This document shows positions 14,974 through 23,578 of a stretch of 23,630 nt of DNA, piece after piece. Numbering within the stretch: position 1 is the stretch's first letter; every line of letters starts with the position of its first letter. The notes under the pieces were generated by a model. It had not been told where the DNA came from and did no database searches. It saw nothing but the letters and a program-made list of their open reading frames with translations. This DNA is from an uncultured Lachnobacterium sp. (GTDB lineage Bacteria; Bacillota; Clostridia; Lachnospirales; Lachnospiraceae). Position numbers and translations under genes: made by a program. The stretch is taken from assembly GCA_945971355.1 (NCBI GenBank), contig CAMFPD010000011.1, positions 1-23,630 of the forward strand, written 5' to 3'.

Positions 14974-17688
14974 TTGGATAAATATGAGTACAATCTAAAG
15001 CTAGATCAAATGAAAAGTCTGTTTGCAGAGGAAAATTATGAGGCGGCGGCAGAACTGGCTGACACGATTAATTGGAATAAAATAAAGAATGTAAATGCCC
15101 TTGTCAAGGCAGGCGAAGTATACGAGAAAGCTGAGCGATATCAGGACAGCAGGGATGTTCTTCTTATGGCGTATGATCGTTCTCCAATAGGAAGAATGAT
15201 TATATATCGTTTAGCCGAAGTTGCTATCAAGATGAATGATTTATCTGCAGCAAATGAGTATTACGAGGAATTTGTTAAGATTGCTCCACATGACAATATG
15301 AAGTATGTTTTGCGCTATAATATTAAGAAGGCGCAAGGAGCTGGATATAGTGATTTAATTCCAATCCTTGAGGAATTCAAGGATCAGGAGTATACAGAAG
15401 AGTGGGCATATGAGTTAGCATATCTGTATCATAAGGCGGGAATGAGTGACAAGTGTATTGACGCGTGTGACGAGTTAATTCTCTGGTTTGGAGATGGACC
15501 ATATGTGGAAAGAGCTTTGGAATTGAAAATGCTATATCAACCACTTACGAAGGTTCAGGAAAGCAAGTATAGAAGATTTCGTCAGGAAAGAGAAGGAATG
15601 ACAGAAATCGGTGAAGAGGAAATGAAGAGAGCTGGAGAATTTGTACACGATCCAGTTGTTATTCCTCAGGTAGCTATAAATGAAAAGTTTAATACTGTAA
15701 ATCTTCAGGAAGAACTTGTAAAGGGCATGCAGCAGATTATGGATGCCACAGAGAAAGAGACAGTTTCTGACACTATGGACAGCATAAAGAAGATAGTAGG
15801 AGAGATACCATATCTTCAGTTGCCAAAAGAAGAGGAAGAGGCTATCGAAAGGGAAAAAATCGAGACGGACGAGGAGATAGATGGTTCCTTGAAAATCAAC
15901 TTTCAAGAGATGATTGGCGAGGATTATGACGGTCAGATGAGCTTTATGGTTGATGATAAGTCAATGGTAGAGCGTCAGATTACAGGTCAGATGAGCATAG
16001 AGGATGTGCTTGAGGAGTGGGAGAGAACGAAGCGTGCTGCAGAGACTGCATTACAGGAAGCTGAGCAGAGAAGACTTGAATCTGCAAAGGCAAGAGCATT
16101 GCAGGAAGCAGAAAATATTATGGATAGACTAAATGATGTCATTCCAAAACTAGATGCAGGCGTCACTCCACATGAATTGTTGGCTGAGCAGTATATGCAG
16201 GGTAAAGATGAGCCTGTTGAGGTTCCTGAAACCATTATTTCAGCACAAGAGAATGATTCGTTGTCAGATGAAGAATCAGTGGCAGGGGTTACGTCGGAAG
16301 TGATGCCAGATATGGTTTCAGTGGCAGGGGCTGCGTCGGAAGTGATGCCAGATATGGTTTCAGTGGCAGGGGCTGCGTCGGAAGTGATGCCAGATATGGT
16401 TTCAGTGGCAGGGGCTGCGTCGGAACTAATACCAGATATAGCGTCAGTAGCAGGAGTGGTTGGAGAATCAGAGGTAATATCGAATGTTGAATCTGTAGGA
16501 GAAATGGCATCAGATGCAATATCAGATATGGAGGAGCTGGTTGCACCAGATTTAGATACAATTAGTGCGCTTACAAAAGAGGCAAATGTAGAAATCGGTA
16601 AGGATATCAGTATGGATGAAATACCAGAAATTACCCTCGAAGAAGAACCATCTGAACCTGTTCAGGAAATAGAAAGCAATGAGAACGAAGAATCTGAACA
16701 ACAGGCAACAGAAGAGCCTCAAAATGAGGAGGAAGCAGTTGGTTCAACTATGGTTCTTCCAAGCCTTGAGGCTATAAAGGCCGCTAGAGAAGAGCGTAAA
16801 ATAGAGATGGGAGCAACTAAGAAGCTTCCTACAATAAAGCAGCGCACACAAAGGATTCCAGAGATAGAGATGCCAGAGGATCTTGATACTCCAGATGAGG
16901 TTCCAGAGATTAAGCATTTTGATGAATTGACAGATGATCAGAAAGCGATTTTCTCTTATTTTGTTCCGGTCAAGGGAATGGAAGATCAGTTATGCAAGGT
17001 AATAAATGGTGTATCTACTCATCTTATAAAAAAAGAGTCTGCAAGACTTGGAAATATTATTATTCAAGGGGACCAGGGTTGTGGAAAAACCATGCTTGCA
17101 ACAAGCTTGATTAAGGTTTTACAGAAGGAAACAGGAATGCCGAACGGCAAGGTTGGAAAAATTGATGCAGCTTCCCTTAATAATAAAGATGTGCAGCAGC
17201 TTGTTAGAAAAGTATCAGGTGGCTGCCTCATAATTGAGAGAGCAGGGGATCTTGACAGAAAAACTGCGACGGCACTTTCGTTCTTGATGGAGCATGATAT
17301 TACAGGAACATTGTATATTATTGAGGATACATCAAAAGGAATTAAGAAAGCAATGTCACAGGATCCAGGACTGGCAGCAAAGTTTACAGAGACGGTGACA
17401 GTACCAATTTTTACAAATGATGAATTGGTTACATTTGCGAGGTCATATTCTTCAGAACTCGGGTATAAAATAGATGATATGGCAGTACTAGCACTTTACA
17501 ACAGAATCAGCAATATTCAGAAATATGATCAGGCAACAACGCTTACTGAGGTAAAGGATATTGTTGATGAGGCAATCAACAGAGAGGCGCATGGAGGCTT
17601 GAAAAAGGCTATCAGCATTTTGACTGCTAAACGTTATACAGAGGATGATAGGATAGTATTAACAGAATCAAATTTTGATTTAAAATAA
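14974..17688 (+). CDS. TPR-repeat protein with C-terminal AAA-like ATPase domain
   Basis: This 904-residue cytoplasmic protein has three parts. Residues about 5-200 are TPR-like helical repeats (for example NALVKAGEVYEKAERYQDSRDVLLMAYDRSP). The middle (about 220-620) is acidic and low in complexity; it includes two GQMS motifs, a helical Ala/Glu/Arg segment near 343-388, and a 14-residue tandem repeat from 436 to 491. The C-terminal part (about 650-904) looks like an AAA-type ATPase with Walker A GDQGCGKT (699-706), but the Walker B position reads LIIERA (752-757) instead of LIIDEA, so hydrolysis may be impaired. TTG 14974 is chosen as start because GAGGTGG (14962-14968) is ideally spaced for it; GTG 14965 overlaps that site. 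It probably shares a transcript with glgB, 18 bp downstream. The function is unknown. Confidence 0.85.
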   Translation: MDKYEYNLKLDQMKSLFAEENYEAAAELADTINWNKIKNVNALVKAGEVYEKAERYQDSRDVLLMAYDRSPIGRMIIYRLAEVAIKMNDLSAANEYYEEFVKIAPHDNMKYVLRYNIKKAQGAGYSDLIPILEEFKDQEYTEEWAYELAYLYHKAGMSDKCIDACDELILWFGDGPYVERALELKMLYQPLTKVQESKYRRFRQEREGMTEIGEEEMKRAGEFVHDPVVIPQVAINEKFNTVNLQEELVKGMQQIMDATEKETVSDTMDSIKKIVGEIPYLQLPKEEEEAIEREKIETDEEIDGSLKINFQEMIGEDYDGQMSFMVDDKSMVERQITGQMSIEDVLEEWERTKRAAETALQEAEQRRLESAKARALQEAENIMDRLNDVIPKLDAGVTPHELLAEQYMQGKDEPVEVPETIISAQENDSLSDEESVAGVTSEVMPDMVSVAGAASEVMPDMVSVAGAASEVMPDMVSVAGAASELIPDIASVAGVVGESEVISNVESVGEMASDAISDMEELVAPDLDTISALTKEANVEIGKDISMDEIPEITLEEEPSEPVQEIESNENEESEQQATEEPQNEEEAVGSTMVLPSLEAIKAAREERKIEMGATKKLPTIKQRTQRIPEIEMPEDLDTPDEVPEIKHFDELTDDQKAIFSYFVPVKGMEDQLCKVINGVSTHLIKKESARLGNIIIQGDQGCGKTMLATSLIKVLQKETGMPNGKVGKIDAASLNNKDVQQLVRKVSGGCLIIERAGDLDRKTATALSFLMEHDITGTLYIIEDTSKGIKKAMSQDPGLAAKFTETVTVPIFTNDELVTFARSYSSELGYKIDDMAVLALYNRISNIQKYDQATTLTEVKDIVDEAINREAHGGLKKAISILTAKRYTEDDRIVLTESNFDLK
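16279..16446 (+). repeat. 42-bp in-frame tandem repeat within the TPR/AAA-like gene
   Basis: Four consecutive 42-bp units start at 16279, 16321, 16363 and 16405. Units 2 and 3 are identical, unit 1 differs in two bases near its start, and unit 4 diverges in its second half. Each encodes 14 residues (VAGAASEVMPDMVS in the core units), and degenerate copies continue for about 30 residues. Near-identity at the DNA level indicates recent expansion by slippage or unequal recombination. Confidence 0.95.
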
Positions 17689-17706
17689 GTTATGAGGAGG
17701 GGAATT

Positions 17707-19611
17707 ATGAGTAATTTTACAGATATGGATTGTTACTTGTTTGGACAGGCGACACATTATGATATCTACAAAAAAATGGGGGCTCATCTGATGGAAAAGG
17801 ATGGGGCCAGAGGAGTTTGTTTTGATGTTTGGGCACCAAACGCTGATAGAGTTTATGTAATTGGTGATTTTAATAACTGGAATGAGACAGCCCATCAGAT
17901 GGAGCGCGTGAACCCAGAAACAATGGGAGTGTATGAATTGTTTATACCTGAAGTGAAAGAGGGAAATATGTACAAATTCCTTATCATTGACAGGAATGGT
18001 GGTAAGCATTATAAGGCTGATCCATATGGTAATTATGCTCAGCTTAGGCCGGAGACAGCATCAATAGTTACCGATATATCAAAATTCAAGTGGTCAGATT
18101 CTGCTTGGATGAAAAAAAGAGCCGAAGTAGGACACGATGGTTTGTATTCACAGCCAATGGCAATTTATGAGGTTCACCCTGGTTCATGGATGCGACATCC
18201 AGGTCGTGAAGGAGATGGCTTCTATACTTACAGGGAGCTCGCCAAGAGTCTGATAGAGTATGTGAAGGAGATGGGATATACACATATTGAGCTTATGGGT
18301 ATATCGGAGTATCCATATGATGGTTCATGGGGATATCAGGTAACAGGATATTATGCGCCAACATCGAGATATGGAACCCCAGAGGACTTTGCATATCTTG
18401 TAAATCAATGTCATAAGAACAAAATTGGTGTTATCTTGGATTGGGTACCAGCTCATTTTCCAAGAGATGCACACGGCCTTGCAGAGTTTGATGGTACAAG
18501 ACTATATGAATATCCAGATCCAAGAAAAGGAGAGCATCCAGATTGGGGAACAAAGATATTCAATTATGAAAAGAATGAAGTTAAAAATTTCCTTATTGGA
18601 AGTGCATTAATGTGGATTGAAAATTATCACATTGATGGACTTAGAGTTGATGCTGTTGCGTCAATGTTATATCTCGATTATGGAAAACAGGATGGACAGT
18701 GGGTACCTAACAGATATGGTGGAAATAAGAATCTTGAGGCAATTGAGTTCTTTAAGCACATTAATACATTAGTGTTAGGAAGAAATCCAGGAGCCATGAT
18801 GATTGCAGAGGAATCAACAGCATGGCCTAAGGTAACAGGAAGTGTTGAGGAGGATGGTCTCAATTTCAGCTTCAAATGGAATATGGGATGGATGAATGAC
18901 TTTACAGATTATATGAAGCTTGACCCATATTTCAGAAAATATAACCACAACAAAATGACTTTTGCGATGAGCTACAATGAAAGTGAAAAGTACATATTAG
19001 TATTGTCACATGATGAAGTAGTGCATTTAAAGTGTTCAATGCTTAATAAGATGCCTGGATATGAGGCTGACAAGTTTAAGAATCTGATGGCTGGATATGC
19101 GTTTATGATGGGTCATAGCGGCAAGAAGCTATTATTCATGGGACAGGATTTCGCACAGGCTCAGGAGTGGAGTGAAGAGAGAGAGCTTGATTGGTACCTG
19201 CTTGAGAATCCAGACCACAGAAAGATACATGACTGGATGAAGGAACTTCTTCAATTGTATAGGAAGAATCCATGTCTATATGAGCTTGATCATAGCTGGG
19301 ATGGTTTTGAGTGGATTAATGCCAATGATGGGGACAGAAGCATTTTCAGTTTTGTAAGAAAGAGTGCAGATGGCAAAAATAACATGCTGTTTGTAATTAA
19401 TTTTACTCCAGTTGAAAGAAGTGACTTCAGAGTTGGAGTGCCTAAGAATAAGACATACAAGCTTGTATTAAACAGTGAGGATCCAAAATTTGGAGGATCC
19501 GATACAGACAGACCATTGAGCTATAAAGCCAAGAAAAAAGAATGTGATGGACGTAAATATTCTATCGAATATCCACTTCCAGCATACGGAGTAGCTGTAT
19601 TTAAATATTAG
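17707..19611 (+). CDS. glgB: 1,4-alpha-glucan branching enzyme GlgB
   Basis: This 634-residue glycogen branching enzyme cleaves an alpha-1,4 glucan and reattaches the piece by an alpha-1,6 bond. It has an N-terminal CBM48 domain (about 33-125, with FDVWAPNADRVYVIGDFNNWN) and a GH13 catalytic barrel. Region I is DWVPAHFP (245-252), region II GLRVDAV with nucleophile D315, region III IAEES with the acid/base glutamate at 368 or 369, and region IV LSHDEVVH with transition-state stabiliser D436. A C-terminal beta domain ends the protein. The length is standard. The start at 17707 follows GAGGAGGGG; the ATG at 17692 overlaps that site and is rejected. The gene follows the TPR/AAA-like gene closely and is ended by a terminator. 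No other glycogen genes are in the window. Confidence 0.97.
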   Translation: MSNFTDMDCYLFGQATHYDIYKKMGAHLMEKDGARGVCFDVWAPNADRVYVIGDFNNWNETAHQMERVNPETMGVYELFIPEVKEGNMYKFLIIDRNGGKHYKADPYGNYAQLRPETASIVTDISKFKWSDSAWMKKRAEVGHDGLYSQPMAIYEVHPGSWMRHPGREGDGFYTYRELAKSLIEYVKEMGYTHIELMGISEYPYDGSWGYQVTGYYAPTSRYGTPEDFAYLVNQCHKNKIGVILDWVPAHFPRDAHGLAEFDGTRLYEYPDPRKGEHPDWGTKIFNYEKNEVKNFLIGSALMWIENYHIDGLRVDAVASMLYLDYGKQDGQWVPNRYGGNKNLEAIEFFKHINTLVLGRNPGAMMIAEESTAWPKVTGSVEEDGLNFSFKWNMGWMNDFTDYMKLDPYFRKYNHNKMTFAMSYNESEKYILVLSHDEVVHLKCSMLNKMPGYEADKFKNLMAGYAFMMGHSGKKLLFMGQDFAQAQEWSEERELDWYLLENPDHRKIHDWMKELLQLYRKNPCLYELDHSWDGFEWINANDGDRSIFSFVRKSADGKNNMLFVINFTPVERSDFRVGVPKNKTYKLVLNSEDPKFGGSDTDRPLSYKAKKKECDGRKYSIEYPLPAYGVAVFKY

Positions 19612-19627
19612 TAATTAGACATATTAT

Positions 19628-19671
19628 CACCTCATATGCATAATACACTTGCATATGGGGTGTATTTTTTT
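19628..19671 (+). terminator. Rho-independent terminator after glgB
   Basis: Bases 19628-19639 pair with 19651-19662 (12 bp, one G-U), with an 11-base loop followed by a seven-T run (19665-19671). It ends the TPR/glgB transcript 17 bp after the glgB stop. Confidence 0.88.
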
Positions 19672-19680
19672 GCTTTATAA

Positions 19681-19706
19681 ACCGATATATGACATAGGTA
19701 TATATG
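19681..19706 (+). promoter_or_regulatory. Possible promoter of the FliK-like gene (sigma-28-like -10)
   Basis: ACCGATAT at 19681-19688 matches seven of eight bases of the motility sigma factor -10 (GCCGATAT), but no good TAAA -35 is found 14-16 bp upstream; that position lies in the terminator. A sigma-A alternative is TTATAA (19675-19680) with TATATA (19699-19704) and an 18-bp spacer. Neither is strong. Confidence 0.3.
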
Positions 19707-19728
19707 AAAACTATGTGAGGAAACAATA

Positions 19729-22700
19729 ATGATAGATATTGCAAAAAATGTAGTAAAAAATCTTCCAACAGAGCAGAATAGTGGAAAATCAATTGAGAAT
19801 TTTTATAAAACTGCTACAGAGATGGCTTGTAAAAAAGGCAATGAGGCACATGAAAAGGAATCGTATTCCAAAACTAAAGATACAAAGACAATAGATATGT
19901 CTGATTCTGTGTATGTAAGACCAGAGGGAAGAAATAACGAAGAGTCAGTGGCAGACCAGCTAATGGATGAGTCTGGAATTGATATGGAAACAAGGCAGCG
20001 TCAGATGGTAGTATTATCAAATACAACATCAGCTGAAGATTATAAGAAAATCCAGGAAGATGGTTTTTCTTTTTCAGAGGCAGACAGTCAGACAATTATT
20101 ACTGAAACAGACAAGATAAAAGCTGTACTTGCAAAGGCAGGCGTTGATATATCTATTTACGGTGATGAATTGGATGAGGCCCAGCTTGAAGAGATAACAG
20201 GGGATGCAGCTGTAGCATCAATGATAATGCAGAAAATGCAGGAGAAGGATATTCCATTAACTGACGAAAATGTAAATGATATGGTAGCAGCAATCGCCCA
20301 AATAGGAGATATAGAAAAGCTGAATGAGCAAACAATGGCTTATATCCTAAAAAATAACCAGCTTCCTACGGTAGAGAACTTTTATAAAGCCCAGCATAGT
20401 GGTGCCTCAGAAAAAGCGGTAATTACTGATTTAGAGTTTGAGAGCCTTAAACCTCAAATGACAGAGATTATTGCAGAAGCAGGAATGCAGACAAATGATA
20501 AGAATTATGAAAATTGTAGATGGTTAATAGAGAACAATATTCCTGTGACGAGTGAAAATCTGGAATACTTAGAAAAGCTTCAGGTGTTTTCTGAGCAGGA
20601 AGAAAGTGATACAGAGGTAATTGTGAATGCAGTCGTAGATGCAATTGCTGAGGGGAAAAGACCAAATCAGGCTATGCTTTTAGATGGATATTCGGCCATA
20701 GACAGAGCACAAAATGCAGTAATTGTTGTAAATGAAGTTACAGACGAGAATATTGCGTACTTAGTGGAGAATAACAAAGAGCTCAATATTAAAAATATTC
20801 AGATGGCAGAGAAAAATAATCTGAGCACAGTTGTTAACGATACAAATCCTCAGTATATAAGGGCTAAAAGACAGTTAGAGGAAATTCGACTTGCAATGAC
20901 AGCAGAGGCTAATTATGCTCTTTTAAAAAAGGGGATATCAATTGATACCAAGCCACTAGAAGAACTTGTTGAGAACTTGAAGGAGCAGGAGAATGCATAT
21001 TACAAGAATTTATTAGACAGTAATGGCGTGGTTTCCTCAGATGAGAATATAGACACCTTCAAGAGTGTTAATGAGCTGGTTGGCCAATTAAAGTATGCAC
21101 CTGCATATGCATTAGATCTCGCAAGTGATAATTCGACTCTTGGGGAGGTTGCAACTAAGGCAGAAACAGTAAAGGCTGATTTTGAGAACGCAAACAGAAG
21201 CTACGAAACTATGATGACAACACCAAGAAGTGATTTGGGAGATAGCATTATAAAGGCATTTGCTAATGTCAATGATATTCTGTTGGATTTAGGGATGGAG
21301 CAAAGCGAGTCAAACCAGAGAGCTGTCAGGATTTTAGCGTACAATGAAATTGCAATTAATCAGGAGAATATTGAGAAAATTAAGGCGGTTGATGAGGAGA
21401 TACAGAGGGCTTTTAGCAATTTGACTCCAAAGACAACGCTTGAGATGATTAGACAGGGCATACAGCCACTTGAAATGACAATTTCAGAACTAAACGCAGT
21501 AGTAGCAGATATAAAGCAGAGCACTGAGGACAATACCAATGAGAAGTTTAGCAAGTATCTGTGGAAGCTAGAACAGAATAAAGAGATAACAGAGGAGGAA
21601 CGTACTTCATATATAGGCATCTATAGACTAATTGCTCAGGTAGAGAAAACAGATGGTGCAGTTATCGGGGCATTAATTAATCAAGGTGCAGATATCACCA
21701 TGAAAAATCTGCTTACAGCAGTGAGAAATCAAAAGAAGGCTGGAATGGAATATACAATAGATGATGATTTTGATGGTGTGGATGCGAAAAACGACGGAAC
21801 AAATATTGATGCTCAGATAAGAGCAGCTTATGAAGCAAATCTGGTTTCTGATATTATGGATAATATCACTCCTTCAGCTCTTAAAGAGATTGGAGCTGAA
21901 TGGGAGAATATGACACCAGAGCAGTTTAAAGACGCATTGACAAACAAAGAATATGATACAGAAAATGAAGTGGCTTTGGAGAATGAGTATGTAAATGAAC
22001 AGTTATCAGATTTTCAGCAGGTGTTGGATGCCGATGAGAATGTATACGCATACCTTGATAGATACGATATAAAAAATTCTATAATCAACATTATGTCGGT
22101 ATCGCAGATGCTTCGTCATCCTAATAAGGTTATGGAGAGACTTTGGAAAGAAGATGGTCTTTCCGCAGATTCATTAGATAAAATCGCATGGATGAAAGAA
22201 GAAATTTTGGAGAGGTTTGGTGAAGCTGTAAAGACGCCAGAGGAAATGGCGGATGCCCAGGAAGCATTGGCTGAAGTCGCAACAAGGGTAATGAAAACAA
22301 TGATAAATGAAAATGAGACAATATCCGCATTGGATTTAAAAGAACTGCGTCTTATGAATAATCAGTTTAGCTTGTGTGCAAAAAAGGCAAAGGAAGAGAG
22401 CTATATGATTCCAGTGCAAACAGGTGATAGTGTTACAGGAGTTTCTCTAAAAGTAATACGAGGAAAAGCGGATAAAGGTCTTGTAGATATTTTCTTCAGA
22501 GGAGCACTTATGGGTAAGGTTGCAGCAGCATTCGAAGCGAAGGAGGACAGAATATCAGGAGTAATTGCCACAAGCGATGAGCAGACAAGACAGATTCTTT
22601 CGGATAATCTGTCGATGTTTGCGGAAAGCCTTAACAACAATGGTAAGGAGTCTGTGGACTTAAGAGTGGCATATATTCCAGAGTTGTCAATGGAGACATT

Positions 22701-22836
22701 TGAGGCATCATCTCTTCAGAAGGAAATAAATATCGAAAAGGATGAGACTTCAAATAAGGAAAATCAAATTCAGACCAGCAGACTTTACCATGTTGCGGAA
22801 GGATTTATACAAACAATAACAGAAATTCTTAATTAG
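19729..22836 (+). CDS. DUF6240-type protein with FliK-like C-terminal domain
   Basis: This 1035-residue protein has no signal peptide or membrane helix. Most of it is acidic and helical, with a recurring motif of the form LL-x-N/K-x-G/N-x-x-(I/V)T-x-x-N-L seen near residues 205, 265, 344, 395, 573 and 645. The C-terminal segment (about 893-985; GLVDIFFRGALMGKVAAAFEAKEDR, then EQTRQILSDNLSMFAESLNNNG) resembles the C-terminal domain of flagellar hook-length control protein FliK, where a conserved beta strand is followed by a helix predicted to switch export specificity. This matches the Lachnospiraceae DUF6240 proteins, which I take to be flagellum-related. The ATG at 19729 follows GAGG at 19717-19720. 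It stands alone between terminators and converges with an amidase gene, overlapping it by 8 bp. Confidence 0.78.
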   Translation: MIDIAKNVVKNLPTEQNSGKSIENFYKTATEMACKKGNEAHEKESYSKTKDTKTIDMSDSVYVRPEGRNNEESVADQLMDESGIDMETRQRQMVVLSNTTSAEDYKKIQEDGFSFSEADSQTIITETDKIKAVLAKAGVDISIYGDELDEAQLEEITGDAAVASMIMQKMQEKDIPLTDENVNDMVAAIAQIGDIEKLNEQTMAYILKNNQLPTVENFYKAQHSGASEKAVITDLEFESLKPQMTEIIAEAGMQTNDKNYENCRWLIENNIPVTSENLEYLEKLQVFSEQEESDTEVIVNAVVDAIAEGKRPNQAMLLDGYSAIDRAQNAVIVVNEVTDENIAYLVENNKELNIKNIQMAEKNNLSTVVNDTNPQYIRAKRQLEEIRLAMTAEANYALLKKGISIDTKPLEELVENLKEQENAYYKNLLDSNGVVSSDENIDTFKSVNELVGQLKYAPAYALDLASDNSTLGEVATKAETVKADFENANRSYETMMTTPRSDLGDSIIKAFANVNDILLDLGMEQSESNQRAVRILAYNEIAINQENIEKIKAVDEEIQRAFSNLTPKTTLEMIRQGIQPLEMTISELNAVVADIKQSTEDNTNEKFSKYLWKLEQNKEITEEERTSYIGIYRLIAQVEKTDGAVIGALINQGADITMKNLLTAVRNQKKAGMEYTIDDDFDGVDAKNDGTNIDAQIRAAYEANLVSDIMDNITPSALKEIGAEWENMTPEQFKDALTNKEYDTENEVALENEYVNEQLSDFQQVLDADENVYAYLDRYDIKNSIINIMSVSQMLRHPNKVMERLWKEDGLSADSLDKIAWMKEEILERFGEAVKTPEEMADAQEALAEVATRVMKTMINENETISALDLKELRLMNNQFSLCAKKAKEESYMIPVQTGDSVTGVSLKVIRGKADKGLVDIFFRGALMGKVAAAFEAKEDRISGVIATSDEQTRQILSDNLSMFAESLNNNGKESVDLRVAYIPELSMETFEASSLQKEINIEKDETSNKENQIQTSRLYHVAEGFIQTITEILN

Positions 22837-23503
22837 ACAGATATTCGCATATACCAAGGTATATACCGCGAGCTATTTTATTCTGATAAGAATCAGTGAT
22901 AAGGCAATCGGCTTCACTAGGATTACTTAGAAACCCACATTCTACGATTATTGTAGGTGTGGGTGATTTTTTTAATATGTAATAGTCAGAGTTTTTCTTG
23001 ATGCCTCTGGATTCTGTTACAGACAAGGATTCTTCAAGTGAAGCCAATACTGTTGAAGCTAACAGCTCACTGGCACCACTGGATTCATAGTAAAAAACCT
23101 GTGGTCCATGAACAGATTCGTCAGGAAAGCTGTTTTGATGTATGCTCACAGTAAGGGCTGCATTGGAATTAGAAATAATATCAATTCTATTATTCATATC
23201 CTCTCGTTTGTGATTTGCAGCATCCTCTGAAGAAAGATCGTTAGAATCTTTACGTGTAAGAACTACGTTGTATCCTTTGTTTTCCAATAATTGTTTAAGT
23301 TTAAGGGTAATTGACAGATTGATATCCTTTTCAAGGGCACCATTTGTTCCTATTTTGCCAGGGTCAATTCCGCCATGTCCTGCATCCAGAATTATTGTGC
23401 AGGCGGAAGAAGTGTGTCCATAGACTGCCAGACCTCTACCACAGAAGAAGGAAAAGCAGAGAAGAAAAGCAACTAAAATTTTTTTGACATACTTACGTGA
23501 CAT
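22829..23503 (-). CDS. cwlD: N-acetylmuramoyl-L-alanine amidase, Amidase_3/CwlD type
   Basis: This 224-residue exported zinc amidase cleaves the bond between muramic acid and the stem peptide of peptidoglycan. Residues 1-29 form a signal peptide or signal anchor (KK, then a hydrophobic run ending near the Gly/Ala-rich stretch). The catalytic domain shows the zinc ligands H43 (DAGHGG), E58 (LEKDINL) and H122 (SIHQNS), and catalytic E188 (VECGFLSN). The absence of cell-wall-binding repeats and the length of about 220-240 residues match CwlD, which in spore formers makes muramic-delta-lactam in the cortex; in a non-sporulating relative it would have a vegetative role. The minus-strand start at 23503 has GAGGT six to seven bases upstream. 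The gene converges on the FliK-like gene without a terminator between them. Confidence 0.9.
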   Translation of the reverse strand: MSRKYVKKILVAFLLCFSFFCGRGLAVYGHTSSACTIILDAGHGGIDPGKIGTNGALEKDINLSITLKLKQLLENKGYNVVLTRKDSNDLSSEDAANHKREDMNNRIDIISNSNAALTVSIHQNSFPDESVHGPQVFYYESSGASELLASTVLASLEESLSVTESRGIKKNSDYYILKKSPTPTIIVECGFLSNPSEADCLITDSYQNKIARGIYLGICEYLSN

Positions 23504-23524
23504 AGTTTACCTCGAAATATAAGA

Positions 23525-23554
23525 AATACCCGATGCAAATATGCATCGGGTATT
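23525..23554 (-). terminator. Hairpin between the right-edge gene and cwlD
   Basis: Bases 23525-23537 pair perfectly with 23542-23554, a 13-bp stem with a 4-base loop. On the minus strand it follows the partial gene at the right edge and precedes a T-rich tract (TTTCTTATATTT), so it probably ends or attenuates that transcript before cwlD. The tail is not a clean T run, so termination may be partial. Confidence 0.55.
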
Positions 23555-23578
23555 ATTTATTATATATTATTCAGTTTT

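Noticed and set aside
16279..16446. Regular direct repeats that might be a CRISPR array
   Set aside because: The units are contiguous without spacers, lie in frame within a long gene, and no cas gene is present.
16289..16561. Minus-strand open frame rich in Pro/Leu repeats
   Set aside because: It is the antisense of the 42-bp coding repeat, with no ribosome binding site or independent support.
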